Source: an uncultured Mycoplasmatota bacterium (GTDB taxonomy: Bacteria > Bacillota_I > Bacilli_A > RF39 > UBA660). Taken from it: 48,063 bases of DNA. Under the pieces are notes generated by a model. The model made no database searches, had not been told where the DNA came from, and saw nothing but the letters and a program-made list of their open reading frames with translations. The stretch lies in assembly GCA_900546745.1 (NCBI GenBank), contig URDT01000009.1, positions 1 through 48,063 on the forward strand. Reading direction: 5' to 3'. This document shows, piece after piece, positions 23,637 through 32,593 of the stretch. Each line of letters starts with the position of its first letter. The stretch's first letter is position 1. The translations under genes were made by a program, and so were the position numbers.

Positions 23637-26618
23637 TTACACGCTCCCTATTCTTTCTATATTATCAGCTATCCATTTGTTATTACCGTCTTTCTTACCT
23701 TTGGTGAATACTACGTAACCTTCCTTTAAAGATAATGAACAACGACTATAAACGTTAGGAAAAACTGTTACGTCAATTATGCTTTCTCTATCTTCGATAG
23801 TAACAAACGCCATTTCTTTATCTGTCTTTGTTTTAATAACTTTTACACTATTAATTATACCACCAAATAATCCATTATTCGACACTTCTGAATAATTTTT
23901 CAAGGAATATTTATCTAATGGGTGAGCAGTTAAGTATATACCACATACGTCTTTTTCCCATTTTAACTTTATCTTATCGTTATACTCTGTAATCATTTCT
24001 GATTCACGTTCTTTCTTACTTCTTGTCGAAATATAAGAGTTAATTAAATCATTTCTCTCACCTTCTTTATCAAATATTCCACACTTAATACATGCTATTA
24101 TTCCAGTTTTATTAAGTGCTTTACTATCTATAAGCTCTTGCAATGTATTTATTTTTGTTTTACTAGTGTAATCAATAAGCTTAGTAACTGCTTTTTCACC
24201 TATTCCATTAACACCAGAAAGTCCAAAACATATATTACCATCTACAACATCAAACCCAACGTGAGTAGCATTTATATTAGGTGCAATAATTCTTATACCT
24301 AATGATTTGCATTCATTTATAGCTTCTTTAACTGTGTCTGATTCGCTCTTATACATATCAATATATTCACACATATATTCTGTAGTGTAATATGCTTTTA
24401 AGTAAGCAGTTGCATAAGTAATAAAAGCATAAGCCACGGCATGAGATTTGTTAAATGAGTATCCCAAATCGAATCTATCAAAGATGTTATTTGCAAAATT
24501 ACTGTCGTAACCATTATCCATAGCACAGCTAACAAAATCTGCTCTATATTCTTCAAGATCTTTCACCTTCCTCATATAATCTGCTTTACCTAACGTCCAT
24601 CTGTTACCAGTAACAACGTTCATTAATCTCATTGTTTGCTCTTGGAATACTATAGCTCCGTAAGTAGGGCGTAAAATTTCATCTATTTCTTCTATTCCAT
24701 ATTCACTACACATTTTATTAATAAAGTCGTTTGCTTCTTTAACCCCTGGTCTACAAACTGCTTCACAAGCAATAATATCATCAAACTTACGAGGTTTAAC
24801 TTTATCTACTATTTGTTTTGCAGAAGCTCCGTCAAGTTGGAACACACCACTCAAATGACCACTATTAAGTAAATCATATACTTTAGCGTCATCTTTTCTT
24901 ACATTCCATATATCTATATCAACGTTATAAGACTTCTTTATACGTGCTAACGTCTTTCTTATAACTGTTAATGTTTTAAGTCCTAAGAAATCATGTTTGA
25001 TCAAGCCATGCTTTTCAACTTTCTTCTTATCCATACTTAATACATATCTACCTCTATCTTCGCTAGTTGTATGACATGGAGCGTAATTATAAATAGGTTC
25101 GTCTGTTACAACTAACCCCGCTGCGTGGGTACTTTGTGTTGTTACAATACCTTCTAACGCTCTCATTACATTTATTTCTTTATCCATTCCTTTAGTTGCA
25201 AACATTAACGCAGGATCACTTAATGCTTCATCAATATTTTCGCAATTATCTGGAATAAGTTTTGATATTTTGGATATGATATTAGTAGGGTAATCAAATG
25301 AGCTTAATATATAACGAAAAGTAGCTTTAGGTTGAAGAGTACCAAAAGCACTTATTTGAGCTACATGTTCATTACCATAAGTATTAATCATGTATTGTAT
25401 AGCTTTTTCTCTATGTTCATAGTCAAAATCCGTATCTATGTCGGGATAAGATAGACGGTCTACGTTAATGAAACGTTCAAATAACAAATCGTATTCCATT
25501 GGATTTACTTTTGTTATACCTAGTGCGTAAGCAACCATTGAACCTACGCCAGAACCTCTTCCTGGTCCACACATAAGATTTTGTTCTATGCCATATTGAT
25601 TAATCTTTATTGATTCAAATGAGTTGATGTAATCAGCAACTAATAGGAAGTAACCAGTAAAATCTTTGCTTATTATTACATCAAGCTCTCTGTTGATTCG
25701 TTCTATAACTTCTTTATTGTAAATATTACCGTACGTTTTTGCGTACCATTCATTCATTTTTGATTTTAACAAACTTATTTCTTCGGCTTTATTTAAGCCT
25801 TTGAATGATGGAGCATGAATTGAAGATAAATCAATTTCTACGTTACATTTATTTTCAATTTCTTTTGTATTGTGTATTGCTTCTATTGGAAGTCCAGTTG
25901 AAATCATTTCATTATAAGAATGTATATAATATGATGAACCTTCAAACTTCCAACGTGATTGATCCGTCATTTTCTTTTGTTGTTGTATCGCAAGTAAAAC
26001 TTCGTGAGCATAACTATCTTCTTTAGTTAAGAAGTGAGCGTCATTAGTAGCAACAAGCTTTATGTTTAATTCTTTTGACAAAGCAATAAGCTCTCTGTTT
26101 ACACTTGCTTGTATTTGAATTTCGTTATCTTGTAATTCAATATAAAAATCATCTTTAAATACTGATTTGTATTTTAATAATGATTCTTTACATTTTTCAC
26201 GCTCACCACTTATAATAAGTTTGCCATGCTTACCACCTATACACGCAGTAAGTATTATTAAGCCATCGCTATGTGCAAAGAGGTCGCTTTCCTCTATTGT
26301 AGGTTTGTAATAAAAATGTTCTGATGTATATGATAAAGCATGAAGTTTTAACATATTTTGATAACCAGTTAGATTTTTTGCTAAAATTACTAAGTGGTTT
26401 CTTTCTTCACGTCCAACATAAAACTCGCAACCAATTATTAGCTTTATGCCTATTTGTTGTGCGTATAAATAAGCAGGAATAATTCCTGCCATACTACCGT
26501 GATCTGTAATTGCTAGTGCAGTATGTCCTAGCTCTTTTGCTCTGTCTAAAAGTTTTTCTACTTTATTAGCACCATCTCTCATTGAATATTCTGAATGTAC
26601 GTGTAATTCTGTAAACAT
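23637..26618 (-). CDS. dnaE: DNA polymerase III alpha subunit (DnaE-type, family C)
   Basis: The 993-residue replicative polymerase has an N-terminal PHP domain with metal ligands (HVHSEYS 6-12, ITDHGSM 37-43, TACIGGKHG, TNDAH). The family C catalytic core includes GPGRGSGVGS (351-360) and the Asp pair PDIDTDF (392-398). A helix-hairpin-helix (FGLSGVNGIGEKAV) and a C-terminal OB fold follow. It is shorter than cellular DnaE (about 1100 or more). It should work with the phage DnaB, primase and SSB. No phage clamp or clamp loader is visible. Confidence 0.95.
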   Translation of the reverse strand: MFTELHVHSEYSMRDGANKVEKLLDRAKELGHTALAITDHGSMAGIIPAYLYAQQIGIKLIIGCEFYVGREERNHLVILAKNLTGYQNMLKLHALSYTSEHFYYKPTIEESDLFAHSDGLIILTACIGGKHGKLIISGEREKCKESLLKYKSVFKDDFYIELQDNEIQIQASVNRELIALSKELNIKLVATNDAHFLTKEDSYAHEVLLAIQQQKKMTDQSRWKFEGSSYYIHSYNEMISTGLPIEAIHNTKEIENKCNVEIDLSSIHAPSFKGLNKAEEISLLKSKMNEWYAKTYGNIYNKEVIERINRELDVIISKDFTGYFLLVADYINSFESIKINQYGIEQNLMCGPGRGSGVGSMVAYALGITKVNPMEYDLLFERFINVDRLSYPDIDTDFDYEHREKAIQYMINTYGNEHVAQISAFGTLQPKATFRYILSSFDYPTNIISKISKLIPDNCENIDEALSDPALMFATKGMDKEINVMRALEGIVTTQSTHAAGLVVTDEPIYNYAPCHTTSEDRGRYVLSMDKKKVEKHGLIKHDFLGLKTLTVIRKTLARIKKSYNVDIDIWNVRKDDAKVYDLLNSGHLSGVFQLDGASAKQIVDKVKPRKFDDIIACEAVCRPGVKEANDFINKMCSEYGIEEIDEILRPTYGAIVFQEQTMRLMNVVTGNRWTLGKADYMRKVKDLEEYRADFVSCAMDNGYDSNFANNIFDRFDLGYSFNKSHAVAYAFITYATAYLKAYYTTEYMCEYIDMYKSESDTVKEAINECKSLGIRIIAPNINATHVGFDVVDGNICFGLSGVNGIGEKAVTKLIDYTSKTKINTLQELIDSKALNKTGIIACIKCGIFDKEGERNDLINSYISTRSKKERESEMITEYNDKIKLKWEKDVCGIYLTAHPLDKYSLKNYSEVSNNGLFGGIINSVKVIKTKTDKEMAFVTIEDRESIIDVTVFPNVYSRCSLSLKEGYVVFTKGKKDGNNKWIADNIERIGSV

Positions 26619-26631
26619 ATATTATACTCCT

Positions 26632-26805
26632 TTACATACCTATGCTTTTCATAAACTCTGCTTTTAATCTTCTTCTTCTTTTCCTAGCTAAAAGTCTATT
26701 CTTCGTTTTCCAACAAACCTCTTTGTTCTCAACAACATCAGAAGTAAATTCTCCTATACTATAACCTTTTCCTCTTAACTCATTTATAACATCATCTATA
26801 ATCAT
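26632..26805 (-). CDS. Small basic protein (57 aa)
   Basis: ATG 26805 follows a strong TAGGAGG, and the stop lies 13 bp before dnaE. The N-terminal half is helical (IIDDVINELRGKGYSIGEF) and the C-terminal half is very basic (KTKNRLLARKRRRRLKAE), suggesting nucleic-acid or polymerase binding. I recognise no family. It is the first gene after the terminator-like hairpin at 26834-26867. Confidence 0.68.
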   Translation of the reverse strand: MIIDDVINELRGKGYSIGEFTSDVVENKEVCWKTKNRLLARKRRRRLKAEFMKSIGM

Positions 26806-26833
26806 ATAAAAACCTCCTAAAATTGGTAAAAAT

Positions 26834-26867
26834 AAAACTGCGTACTTTCGTGAATATACGCAGTTTT
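26834..26867 (-). terminator. Terminator/attenuator before the polymerase genes
   Basis: An 11-bp perfect stem (AAAACTGCGTA with TACGCAGTTTT) encloses a 12-base loop and has T-rich sequence on both sides. On the minus strand it is followed by ATTTTTACC, and the 57-residue gene starts 29 bases later. Since no promoter is visible in between, it probably attenuates rather than fully stops transcription into dnaE. Confidence 0.65.
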
Positions 26868-26926
26868 TTATAACTTTGGCTTATTTACTGCATTTCAAAC
26901 CTATTCAATACTGTTTAAAATATTGT

Positions 26927-26970
26927 TTTGGATAAAACACGCAGTTTATTTGGATAAAACACGCAGTTTT
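26927..26970. repeat. 22-bp tandem repeat, two copies
   Basis: TTTGGATAAAACACGCAGTT plus two bases occurs twice head to tail (26927-26948, 26949-26970), differing only in the last base. Each copy contains ACGCAGTTT, the sequence that also forms the arms of the nearby hairpin at 26834-26867. The copies lie directly after the stop of the 46-residue zinc-ribbon gene. They could compete with or extend that hairpin in the transcript. Confidence 0.65.
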
Positions 26971-26971
26971 T

Positions 26972-27112
26972 CTATTTATGCTTTTCAACTCTACCACAAA
27001 GTGGACAAGTAACTTCAAATTCTTCTTCTAATAAATATCTTTCACTTACTGGAATTTCTACTAATTCATTGCAACATTTTGTATGAGTTAAAATAAATAA
27101 TTCTTCCTTCAT
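26972..27112 (-). CDS. Very small zinc-ribbon protein (46 aa)
   Basis: ATG 27112 is preceded by AGAGGTGAT and overlaps the sequence just before the upstream stop. Residues include a CC pair (HTKCCNELVEI) and CPLCG near the C-terminus, enough for one zinc site. It is acidic in the middle. Function unknown. Confidence 0.6.
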   Translation of the reverse strand: MKEELFILTHTKCCNELVEIPVSERYLLEEEFEVTCPLCGRVEKHK

Positions 27113-27113
27113 G

Positions 27114-27398
27114 TTACATCACCTCTATTGCCCATGATAAATATACAAGTGCTTTGTCTAAATCTTCTTTTCCGTTTTTATGTTTATATCTTGAAACGTA
27201 TTTAATAACATTTCCTATACAGTACCCAACATATTCATCTTTGGTTAGCTTGTCCTTTATGTACTCGATAACCTCAATATCACCTACAGTATAATGTTTT
27301 GGGTGATTAACCTTATCCTCTTTTTCTTCTTCAAAAGTTTCTTTCGTTGCTTCTTGAAATATTCTTAATAAATCTAATTCATCTAAATGTTTTTCCAT
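27114..27398 (-). CDS. DUF3310 protein (T7 gp1.7-like nucleotide kinase family)
   Basis: The 94-residue protein contains the DUF3310 core: VNHPKHYTVGDIEVIEYIKD, YCIGNVIKYVSRYKHKNG and DLDKALVYLSW. Members include the small T7 gp1.7 kinase acting on dTMP/dGMP. With ThyX and MazG this points to control of deoxynucleotide pools. The N-terminal 25 residues are an acidic extension. Confidence 0.8.
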   Translation of the reverse strand: MEKHLDELDLLRIFQEATKETFEEEKEDKVNHPKHYTVGDIEVIEYIKDKLTKDEYVGYCIGNVIKYVSRYKHKNGKEDLDKALVYLSWAIEVM

Positions 27399-27400
27399 AA

Positions 27401-27619
27401 TTACACCTCTTCAAATCTGTACTTAAATTTTGTTATATTAATATCACTTGGTTTAAAACCTAGTTCTTCAATTAATGCTCTTTCAAAATCGCCTTTAGCT
27501 CTTTGTTCTAATTCTTTTTCAGAACTGTAATTATCAACTATTGCATCATATTCGTCTTTATTTATATCAAGCACTTCTGCTCTTAATCTTACATTCGTTT
27601 CTAAAACTAATTTACTCAT
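27401..27619 (-). CDS. Hypothetical protein (72 aa)
   Basis: ATG 27619 is preceded by AGGGAGAAAG. The soluble 72-residue protein begins with a strand rich in alternating hydrophobics (LVLETNVRLRAEVLDI) and then helices, with an acidic balance. It is separated from the DUF3310 gene by 2 bp, so it shares that transcript. I recognise no family. Confidence 0.6.
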   Translation of the reverse strand: MSKLVLETNVRLRAEVLDINKDEYDAIVDNYSSEKELEQRAKGDFERALIEELGFKPSDINITKFKYRFEEV

Positions 27620-27652
27620 TATTTCTTTCTCCCTTTGTACATTATTAATATC

Positions 27653-28033
27653 TTATTTAACGTTCTTATCAGCTCTTTCTAAAGCGTCTTTTATAGTAAA
27701 TCCATTAGGGTATCTTTTTCTAAGTTTTTCAACGTTAGCGTCCATACATTCTTTCATTGTTATTTTGTTAACATTGCAAAGGTTTGCTATGTACCAAAGA
27801 ATATCTCCGATCTCTTCAATTACATCGTTAATATCTAACACTTTTCCTTGATATATGTGCTTTTTAAATATATCAACTGTTTCGCCAGTTTCTCCAGCTA
27901 GTCCCATGCACATGTTTGAACATATTGCTTCGTATGGTAAATCAGTTCTCATGCTTCTTAAAGCTTCTTCTTGGAACACATCTAAATCGTTTTTTGCAGG
28001 TTCATTAACATTTCCATTAAATACAAATCTCAT
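27653..28033 (-). CDS. MazG-like nucleotide pyrophosphohydrolase
   Basis: The 126-residue protein has the helical MazG fold: FQEEALRSM, GLAGETGE (metal-binding Glu residues) and EEIGDILWYIANL (ExxD), the two halves of the metal site. These enzymes hydrolyse nucleoside triphosphates; phage copies are thought to affect nucleotide pools or alarmones. It overlaps the sigma-factor gene by 17 bases. Confidence 0.85.
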   Translation of the reverse strand: MRFVFNGNVNEPAKNDLDVFQEEALRSMRTDLPYEAICSNMCMGLAGETGETVDIFKKHIYQGKVLDINDVIEEIGDILWYIANLCNVNKITMKECMDANVEKLRKRYPNGFTIKDALERADKNVK

Positions 28034-28574
28034 TCGCTTCTACCTCTTCTCTTATAATGTTTTTAAAATCATTCAACTTATTGTAAAAGTTCGTTCTACC
28101 AACGTTGCAGTTTTTAGTAATGTCTTTTACTTTAGCGTCATCAACGAACATTCTTATTGCGTTTTTCATGTTTTCATTATCTATTGTTTTCTCTATAGTT
28201 TCATTTAAGAGTATATCGTAAATGAGACTATCTTCATCATAACAAAAATCTTCTACGTAAAAAAATATTCCATACGTTTGGATATTGCGTTCAAAACGCT
28301 CTTGCTTTTTTCTCCATTCCATCTTTAGTTCATTTTGCATTACTGTCATAAGATAAGATGTAAATAGCGTTCCTTTTTTACTATCCCATTTTTCAAGAGC
28401 TTTCATTAGCGAAACTCCATAAATGTAATTCATATCATTGACAGGCATTTTATAATCATGTGCTAGTTTATAGCTTAATCTTTCTGTCTTTTCAACTATC
28501 TCGTCAAGTACCCTTTTGTTCTTCGTCTTGTTATATTCAATAACAAGCTTGTCAACTATGCTTGCTTTCCCCAA
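28017..28574 (-). CDS. Phage RNA polymerase sigma factor
   Basis: In this 185-residue protein residues 45-95 resemble sigma region 2 (MNYIYGVSLMKALEKWD, GTLFTSYLMTVMQNELKMEW, basic KKQERFER). The C-terminal 45 residues (MFVDDAKVKDITKNCNVGRTNFYNKLNDF) resemble the helix-turn-helix of region 4. A sporulation-like sigma factor of this size could direct RNA polymerase to the plus-strand late genes, whose upstream region lacks a clean SigA promoter. AGAGGTGAT precedes its start. Confidence 0.72.
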   Translation of the reverse strand: MGKASIVDKLVIEYNKTKNKRVLDEIVEKTERLSYKLAHDYKMPVNDMNYIYGVSLMKALEKWDSKKGTLFTSYLMTVMQNELKMEWRKKQERFERNIQTYGIFFYVEDFCYDEDSLIYDILLNETIEKTIDNENMKNAIRMFVDDAKVKDITKNCNVGRTNFYNKLNDFKNIIREEVEANEICI

Positions 28575-28670
28575 AAATAATCACCTCTCTCCTATATATT
28601 ACCATAATCGACACTAGATTACAATAATTATCCAAAAAAATTGAAAATTATTATATATTATAAAAAAAAA

Positions 28671-28691
28671 AGAAGTGCTAAATGCACTTCT
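28671..28691 (-). terminator. Terminator at the end of the primase gene
   Basis: AGAAGTGC and GCACTTCT pair around a 5-base loop containing the primase stop; on the minus strand ten T follow. It separates dnaB-dnaG from the sigma-factor operon, so the latter may have its own promoter in 28575-28670 (a weak TTGTAA, 17 bp, TAATAT is present). Confidence 0.85.
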
Positions 28692-29679
28692 CCATATTGT
28701 TATAAACTTCTTCAAATTGATAAGGTTTATATATCTTAATGTTTTCCCACGTTGTAGGCATTATTTCGCCTGGATCTGTACCAAACGGTAATATATAAAT
28801 GTTAATATCCATTTTATCTTTAAGCTTCATCATTGCGCTATATGTTGCGTCCATTCCTGCTTTATCACCGTCATACATCAAGTTAACACTTGTGAAGTTT
28901 TTTATAAGTATCTTTACTTGTTCATCTGTTAACTTCGCTCCAAAGCAACCTAATGCACTTATTCCTAAATCACGTAGCTTTAACACATCTATAGCTCCTT
29001 CAACAAGGAAAGGAACGTCATCATTTACTAAATGTAATCCAAACAAATGCTCTCCAACTTTAAGTCCAGTTGGTTGATGTAACCACTTTATCGGCTTAGT
29101 GTTATCTCTTCTACGCATTGTTACTCCTATACACTTACCAACATCATCACGTATCGGGAACACTATTCTATCATATTCTTTTGAATAGCTTACTTCAAAT
29201 AATTCTAATGTTTCTTGTGTTATTCCTCTATAACGTGATATTTGCTTTAAATCTCCTAATTGAGCTAGGTTATACTCTTCATTAATATTCTTTTCTTTCT
29301 TTGACTTAACAAACTTCTTCCAATCTTCAAGTTCTTTATTGTTACGTCTGCTTGTTATATCATAAGTTGCGTTCTCTACATTTATATTAAGTATTTCTGC
29401 AACCTTATTAACTACTGCTTTAAATTGTGTATTTAAATCAAGATTTTCTTTTATAGCAACAAATCCAAAAACATCACTTCCAGTATTACATCTTGTGTGG
29501 CAATACCAAAGACCATTTTCTTTCCAAACAAAAGATGTTGGATTGTTCCCACCATGAAGTGGGCAACAACATCTTACACTACTTCCCATTCTATATATCT
29601 TATTTACTCCGTAATATTCTAAAACAGAACATATACTATCCATGTTAATACTATCTTGTATTATTTCAACTGCGTTCAT
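28678..29679 (-). CDS. dnaG: DNA primase (DnaG type)
   Basis: The 333-residue primase has an N-terminal CHC2-type zinc finger (CCPLHGG at about 38-44, WYCHTRCNTG), a bridging region, and a TOPRIM domain (FLVEGAIDVL for the Glu, LMYDGDKAGM for the DxD). It lacks the long C-terminal helicase-binding domain of bacterial DnaG. It primes lagging-strand synthesis with the DnaB helicase encoded just upstream. Confidence 0.9.
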   Translation of the reverse strand: MNAVEIIQDSINMDSICSVLEYYGVNKIYRMGSSVRCCCPLHGGNNPTSFVWKENGLWYCHTRCNTGSDVFGFVAIKENLDLNTQFKAVVNKVAEILNINVENATYDITSRRNNKELEDWKKFVKSKKEKNINEEYNLAQLGDLKQISRYRGITQETLELFEVSYSKEYDRIVFPIRDDVGKCIGVTMRRRDNTKPIKWLHQPTGLKVGEHLFGLHLVNDDVPFLVEGAIDVLKLRDLGISALGCFGAKLTDEQVKILIKNFTSVNLMYDGDKAGMDATYSAMMKLKDKMDINIYILPFGTDPGEIMPTTWENIKIYKPYQFEEVYNNMEKCI

Positions 29680-31038
29680 TTACACTTCCTCCATTCTCAA
29701 TATGTGCTTATTATTATATATATTTATCGGTGGTAGATCACTACTTCCAGAACGTTGAAACGCTAACCAAAGAGTTTGATTTCCTCTTTCTAAGCCATTT
29801 CTAGCAATTTCTTCATCTGATTTATTAACAAGATAAAATAGTTTACTTGCCATATGAAGAATACGCTTTGAACCACCTATGAAACTTTGTCCAGGTTTTC
29901 CATTATTTAATACTGATTCGTCTGCGTTACTTTGACATGCACTTATAACTGGAATATTTAATATCCCTGCTAAATCTTTTAAGCAAGTTGTCATATAACC
30001 TAAACGTTGATATTCTTGTGCTGACGCTAAATTGCTTACATCACTTGCAGGTAATTTAATGTAGTCAAATATAAGCACATCACATTGTCCTTGTAAATTC
30101 TTTTGCTTTGCAAGAGCCGTAACTTTTTCTGTTGTGAAGTCTGGCATATATATGTGTGTAAAAGGAGCTTTTTGTATCTTTGCTAATGCTTCTCTTATAC
30201 GTTCTGCCTTATCTGTTGCTAATCCATTTTCTGTGTTTTTAGCAAACATTCCATTACATATTTCTGTGTAAGGAACACCAGAAATACAAGAAAGTAATCT
30301 ATCTTCCATTTCTTCATCTGACATTTCTGTACTAATATATAATACTGGAATATCGCTAAATACTGATAAACTCATTGCGTGGTTCATAAGTATTGCTGAT
30401 TTACCAGTTTTACTAGGCGCACAATAAACTGTAAGTTCTCCACCTTGATAACCTTGCGTATATTTATCGAAGCAATTCCAACCTATTCTATACCCTTTTA
30501 CATCTGTTGGATTACTAGCTCTTTCGTTTAATCTGTCTGCTAAACTACTTCCCATTTTATACACCTTACTTTCGCTATTACATAGACTTAAACTTAATAA
30601 GTTGTCTTGCATATTATCTAAAACGATTGGTAAATTAACATCATCATCAAGCATTTTTTCTTTTGTTTCATCGCATAGCATATATATATTACGTCTTTTA
30701 TATGCGTTAACAACTTTCTCAACGTAAATTCCTATGTTATCATATATTTCAGTCATTAACAACAAATCAATATATTCTAACCCACCTAAGTTATTTAATT
30801 CTTCTTTACCTTTTGTATCAAGTGTATTAATTATCGCTACACCATCTATTTTATCATATCCTTGCGACATTAAATAGGCTATAGCACTATAAATATAACG
30901 ATTTGCTTTGACACTAAAGTGTTCTTTTTTCAATCCTAACTCTTCACAACGTAATATATTGTCGGTATTTTTCATTATGATAGTTAAGATCGCTCTTTCC
31001 GAACCAGAAAAAGCAATCATTTCTTCTATTCTGCTCAT
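29680..31038 (-). CDS. dnaB: Replicative DNA helicase (DnaB type)
   Basis: The 452-residue helicase has an N-terminal helical domain (residues 1-130) and a RecA-fold domain with Walker A APSKTGKSA (207-215), a Glu motif (LYISTEMSDEE), Walker B (CDVLIFDYIKL) and a C-terminal sensor region (QSNADESV...GGSKRILHMAS). It unwinds DNA as a hexamer ahead of DnaE. The primase gene starts immediately after its stop. Confidence 0.93.
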   Translation of the reverse strand: MSRIEEMIAFSGSERAILTIIMKNTDNILRCEELGLKKEHFSVKANRYIYSAIAYLMSQGYDKIDGVAIINTLDTKGKEELNNLGGLEYIDLLLMTEIYDNIGIYVEKVVNAYKRRNIYMLCDETKEKMLDDDVNLPIVLDNMQDNLLSLSLCNSESKVYKMGSSLADRLNERASNPTDVKGYRIGWNCFDKYTQGYQGGELTVYCAPSKTGKSAILMNHAMSLSVFSDIPVLYISTEMSDEEMEDRLLSCISGVPYTEICNGMFAKNTENGLATDKAERIREALAKIQKAPFTHIYMPDFTTEKVTALAKQKNLQGQCDVLIFDYIKLPASDVSNLASAQEYQRLGYMTTCLKDLAGILNIPVISACQSNADESVLNNGKPGQSFIGGSKRILHMASKLFYLVNKSDEEIARNGLERGNQTLWLAFQRSGSSDLPPINIYNNKHILRMEEV

Positions 31039-31055
31039 ATATATACACCCACTTT

Positions 31056-31232
31056 CTATAATCTTTTAGCTGTTTCGCTTAAAATTCTATTTGCTCTATC
31101 TTTACTTATTTTATTTTCTCTCATAGTTATATAAAATTTATTAAGCAAATTATCTATAGCTTTATTAACTATTTGCTCTGCTCTCATGTTCTCTTCTTGT
31201 CTTTTTAATCTTCTTCTTTCTGCTCTGTTCAT
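31056..31232 (-). CDS. Small helical basic protein (58 aa)
   Basis: ATG 31232 has AAGGAG 9 bases upstream, and the stop is 17 bp before dnaB. The product is almost entirely helical and charged (MNRAERRRLKRQEENMRAEQ, RENKISKDRANRIL). The MNRAERRR opening is common in small phage proteins of unknown role. Its position suggests involvement in replication. Confidence 0.62.
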   Translation of the reverse strand: MNRAERRRLKRQEENMRAEQIVNKAIDNLLNKFYITMRENKISKDRANRILSETAKRL

Positions 31233-31284
31233 CTTCTCTATCTCCTTATGTTATAGGTGCGAATTAACGCACCTTATTAATGAA

Positions 31285-31494
31285 TTATTCGTTAAATTCC
31301 TTATTCCAACATTGTTCGCAAGTTATTCCTTTACACCCTAGTATTTTATTGTTTTTTACAACTAGACTATATTTATCTAAATCATCTTCTCCCATATCTA
31401 CAGTATAAGGACAACAATCTAAATTTTGAAGATAACAACCTTCGTAAACCAATCCTGTTGGGTATTCTTGATAAGCTCTTTCTAATCTTGTCAT
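31285..31494 (-). CDS. Small Cys-rich protein (69 aa)
   Basis: ATG 31494 (MTRLERAYQEYP) is chosen because GGAGGTGAT lies 7 bases upstream; the longer reading from 31509 begins inside that site. Six cysteines (CYLQNLDCC, GCKGITCEQCW) suggest one or two metal sites. Function unknown. Confidence 0.6.
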   Translation of the reverse strand: MTRLERAYQEYPTGLVYEGCYLQNLDCCPYTVDMGEDDLDKYSLVVKNNKILGCKGITCEQCWNKEFNE

Positions 31495-31537
31495 AACAAT
31501 CACCTCCACTTAAAGAATAATATTAATGAATTGCTTA

Positions 31538-31723
31538 CTAGCTAAATTTTATAGGTAAATTTTGAATGTAATCTTGTAATCCACATTTTTTACAAATAAC
31601 TTCGTTATTTTTTATTTCTTCTTGAAGTAGATAACTTCTGCCTTCAATTTCTAATAAACCTTCTATCTCTGTGTGTTCAAAATCTTCGTTTCCACAACAG
31701 TAACAACTTAATTTTAACTGCAT
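31538..31723 (-). CDS. Small zinc-ribbon protein (61 aa)
   Basis: ATG 31723 is chosen with AGGTG 6 bases upstream. It has CYCCG near the N-terminus and CKKCG near the C-terminus, the usual two halves of a zinc ribbon, with an acidic strand-rich middle. It lies in the same tight array of tiny genes upstream of dnaB. Function unknown. Confidence 0.62.
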   Translation of the reverse strand: MQLKLSCYCCGNEDFEHTEIEGLLEIEGRSYLLQEEIKNNEVICKKCGLQDYIQNLPIKFS

Positions 31724-31748
31724 TATTATCACCTTTTATTTGTAATTT

Positions 31749-32027
31749 TTAAACTGCGTACTTATTCTTTAAATACTCTCTGTACACATATTCTTTTTCG
31801 CTTATTATTTCAAATATCTTTGTTGATTCAGAACTAAGCTCTTCGTTAAACGCTAATCTATAGCCACTTTTTACTGATATTATACATGACGTATATCCGT
31901 CATTATCTTTTAAAATAAAATCTCTTGTATCATTTTCTTCACCTCTTATTACTATTTTATTAAAATTTAGTAACATAGGGCAAAACATGTATTTTTCTTT
32001 TATTCTTAAAAATTTACAACCTTTCAT
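31749..32027 (-). CDS. Hypothetical protein (92 aa)
   Basis: ATG 32027 follows AGAGGTG. The first 20 residues (CKFLRIKEKYMFCPMLLNF) contain two cysteines; the rest is mixed strand and helix ending in a Lys/Tyr-rich helix (SEKEYVYREYLKNKY). No recognised motif. Confidence 0.58.
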   Translation of the reverse strand: MKGCKFLRIKEKYMFCPMLLNFNKIVIRGEENDTRDFILKDNDGYTSCIISVKSGYRLAFNEELSSESTKIFEIISEKEYVYREYLKNKYAV

Positions 32028-32055
32028 TTTCTACACCTCTTATATCACATATATA

Positions 32056-32412
32056 TTAAATAAATTTATCTAAAAAATTACTTTGTTTCTCCTTTTTATT
32101 ATTTTCAAATTTTAAATCAAGAACGCTATTTGCTATTGGTTTTGCTTTTTGTTCTTTCACTTCTTTTAACTTAATATCATCTAATATTTTGTTAGTTGCA
32201 AAACTAAGATAACCAGGGGAATAAACGTTAGTAATGTTCCCTTCCTCAATCCACTTAATTACGCTTTCTAACTCTTCATAAGTATAAACATTAAGCAAGT
32301 TTTTAAATTGACCTATACCTATTTTCATAAGTGCAGGAGTAACTTTCTTGTTTATTGCTCTGTAAAAATACTTACATAATTCTATCGCTTGTTTATTAAC
32401 TTCTTTACTCAT
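32056..32412 (-). CDS. Possible replication accessory (helicase-loader-like) protein (118 aa)
   Basis: The protein is soluble and helical, with a C-terminal Lys-rich tail ending FLDKFI. The middle (YTYEELESVIKWIEEGNITN, YSPGYLSFATNKI) resembles the 'WL..g..i.SP.YL' segment seen in some phage replisome-organiser and helicase-loader proteins. It lies a few small genes upstream of dnaB. The resemblance is weak, so only a tentative role is offered. Its start overlaps the upstream stop by ATGA. Confidence 0.5.
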   Translation of the reverse strand: MSKEVNKQAIELCKYFYRAINKKVTPALMKIGIGQFKNLLNVYTYEELESVIKWIEEGNITNVYSPGYLSFATNKILDDIKLKEVKEQKAKPIANSVLDLKFENNKKEKQSNFLDKFI

Positions 32413-32579
32413 ATTAATTCAACTCCTTGTAATTCAAAAAAACATTCTGTGCTACAATAAAATTCTTCTGTTTGACTTATGTAAACTACATCATCATAAC
32501 CTACACAACACTCTTCACCGCAATGTTCACATATCGGATTATCAATAGTTTCTTTTTCTCTCATATCTTCTACAAACAC
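32409..32579 (-). CDS. Small zinc-finger protein (56 aa)
   Basis: I choose GTG 32579, 7 bases after AGAGGTG, in frame with an ATG five codons on. Cysteine motifs CEHCG, CC and CSTEC are spaced like a treble-clef or ribbon zinc site. The stop overlaps the next start (ATGA), so the pair is coupled. Function unknown. Confidence 0.6.
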   Translation of the reverse strand: MFVEDMREKETIDNPICEHCGEECCVGYDDVVYISQTEEFYCSTECFFELQGVELI

Positions 32580-32593
32580 CTTTATTCACCTCT

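Noticed and set aside
26927..26970. Tandem repeat as a start of a CRISPR array
   Set aside because: Only two contiguous 22-bp copies with no spacers; no cas genes apart from a RecB/Cas4-type nuclease that is common in phages.
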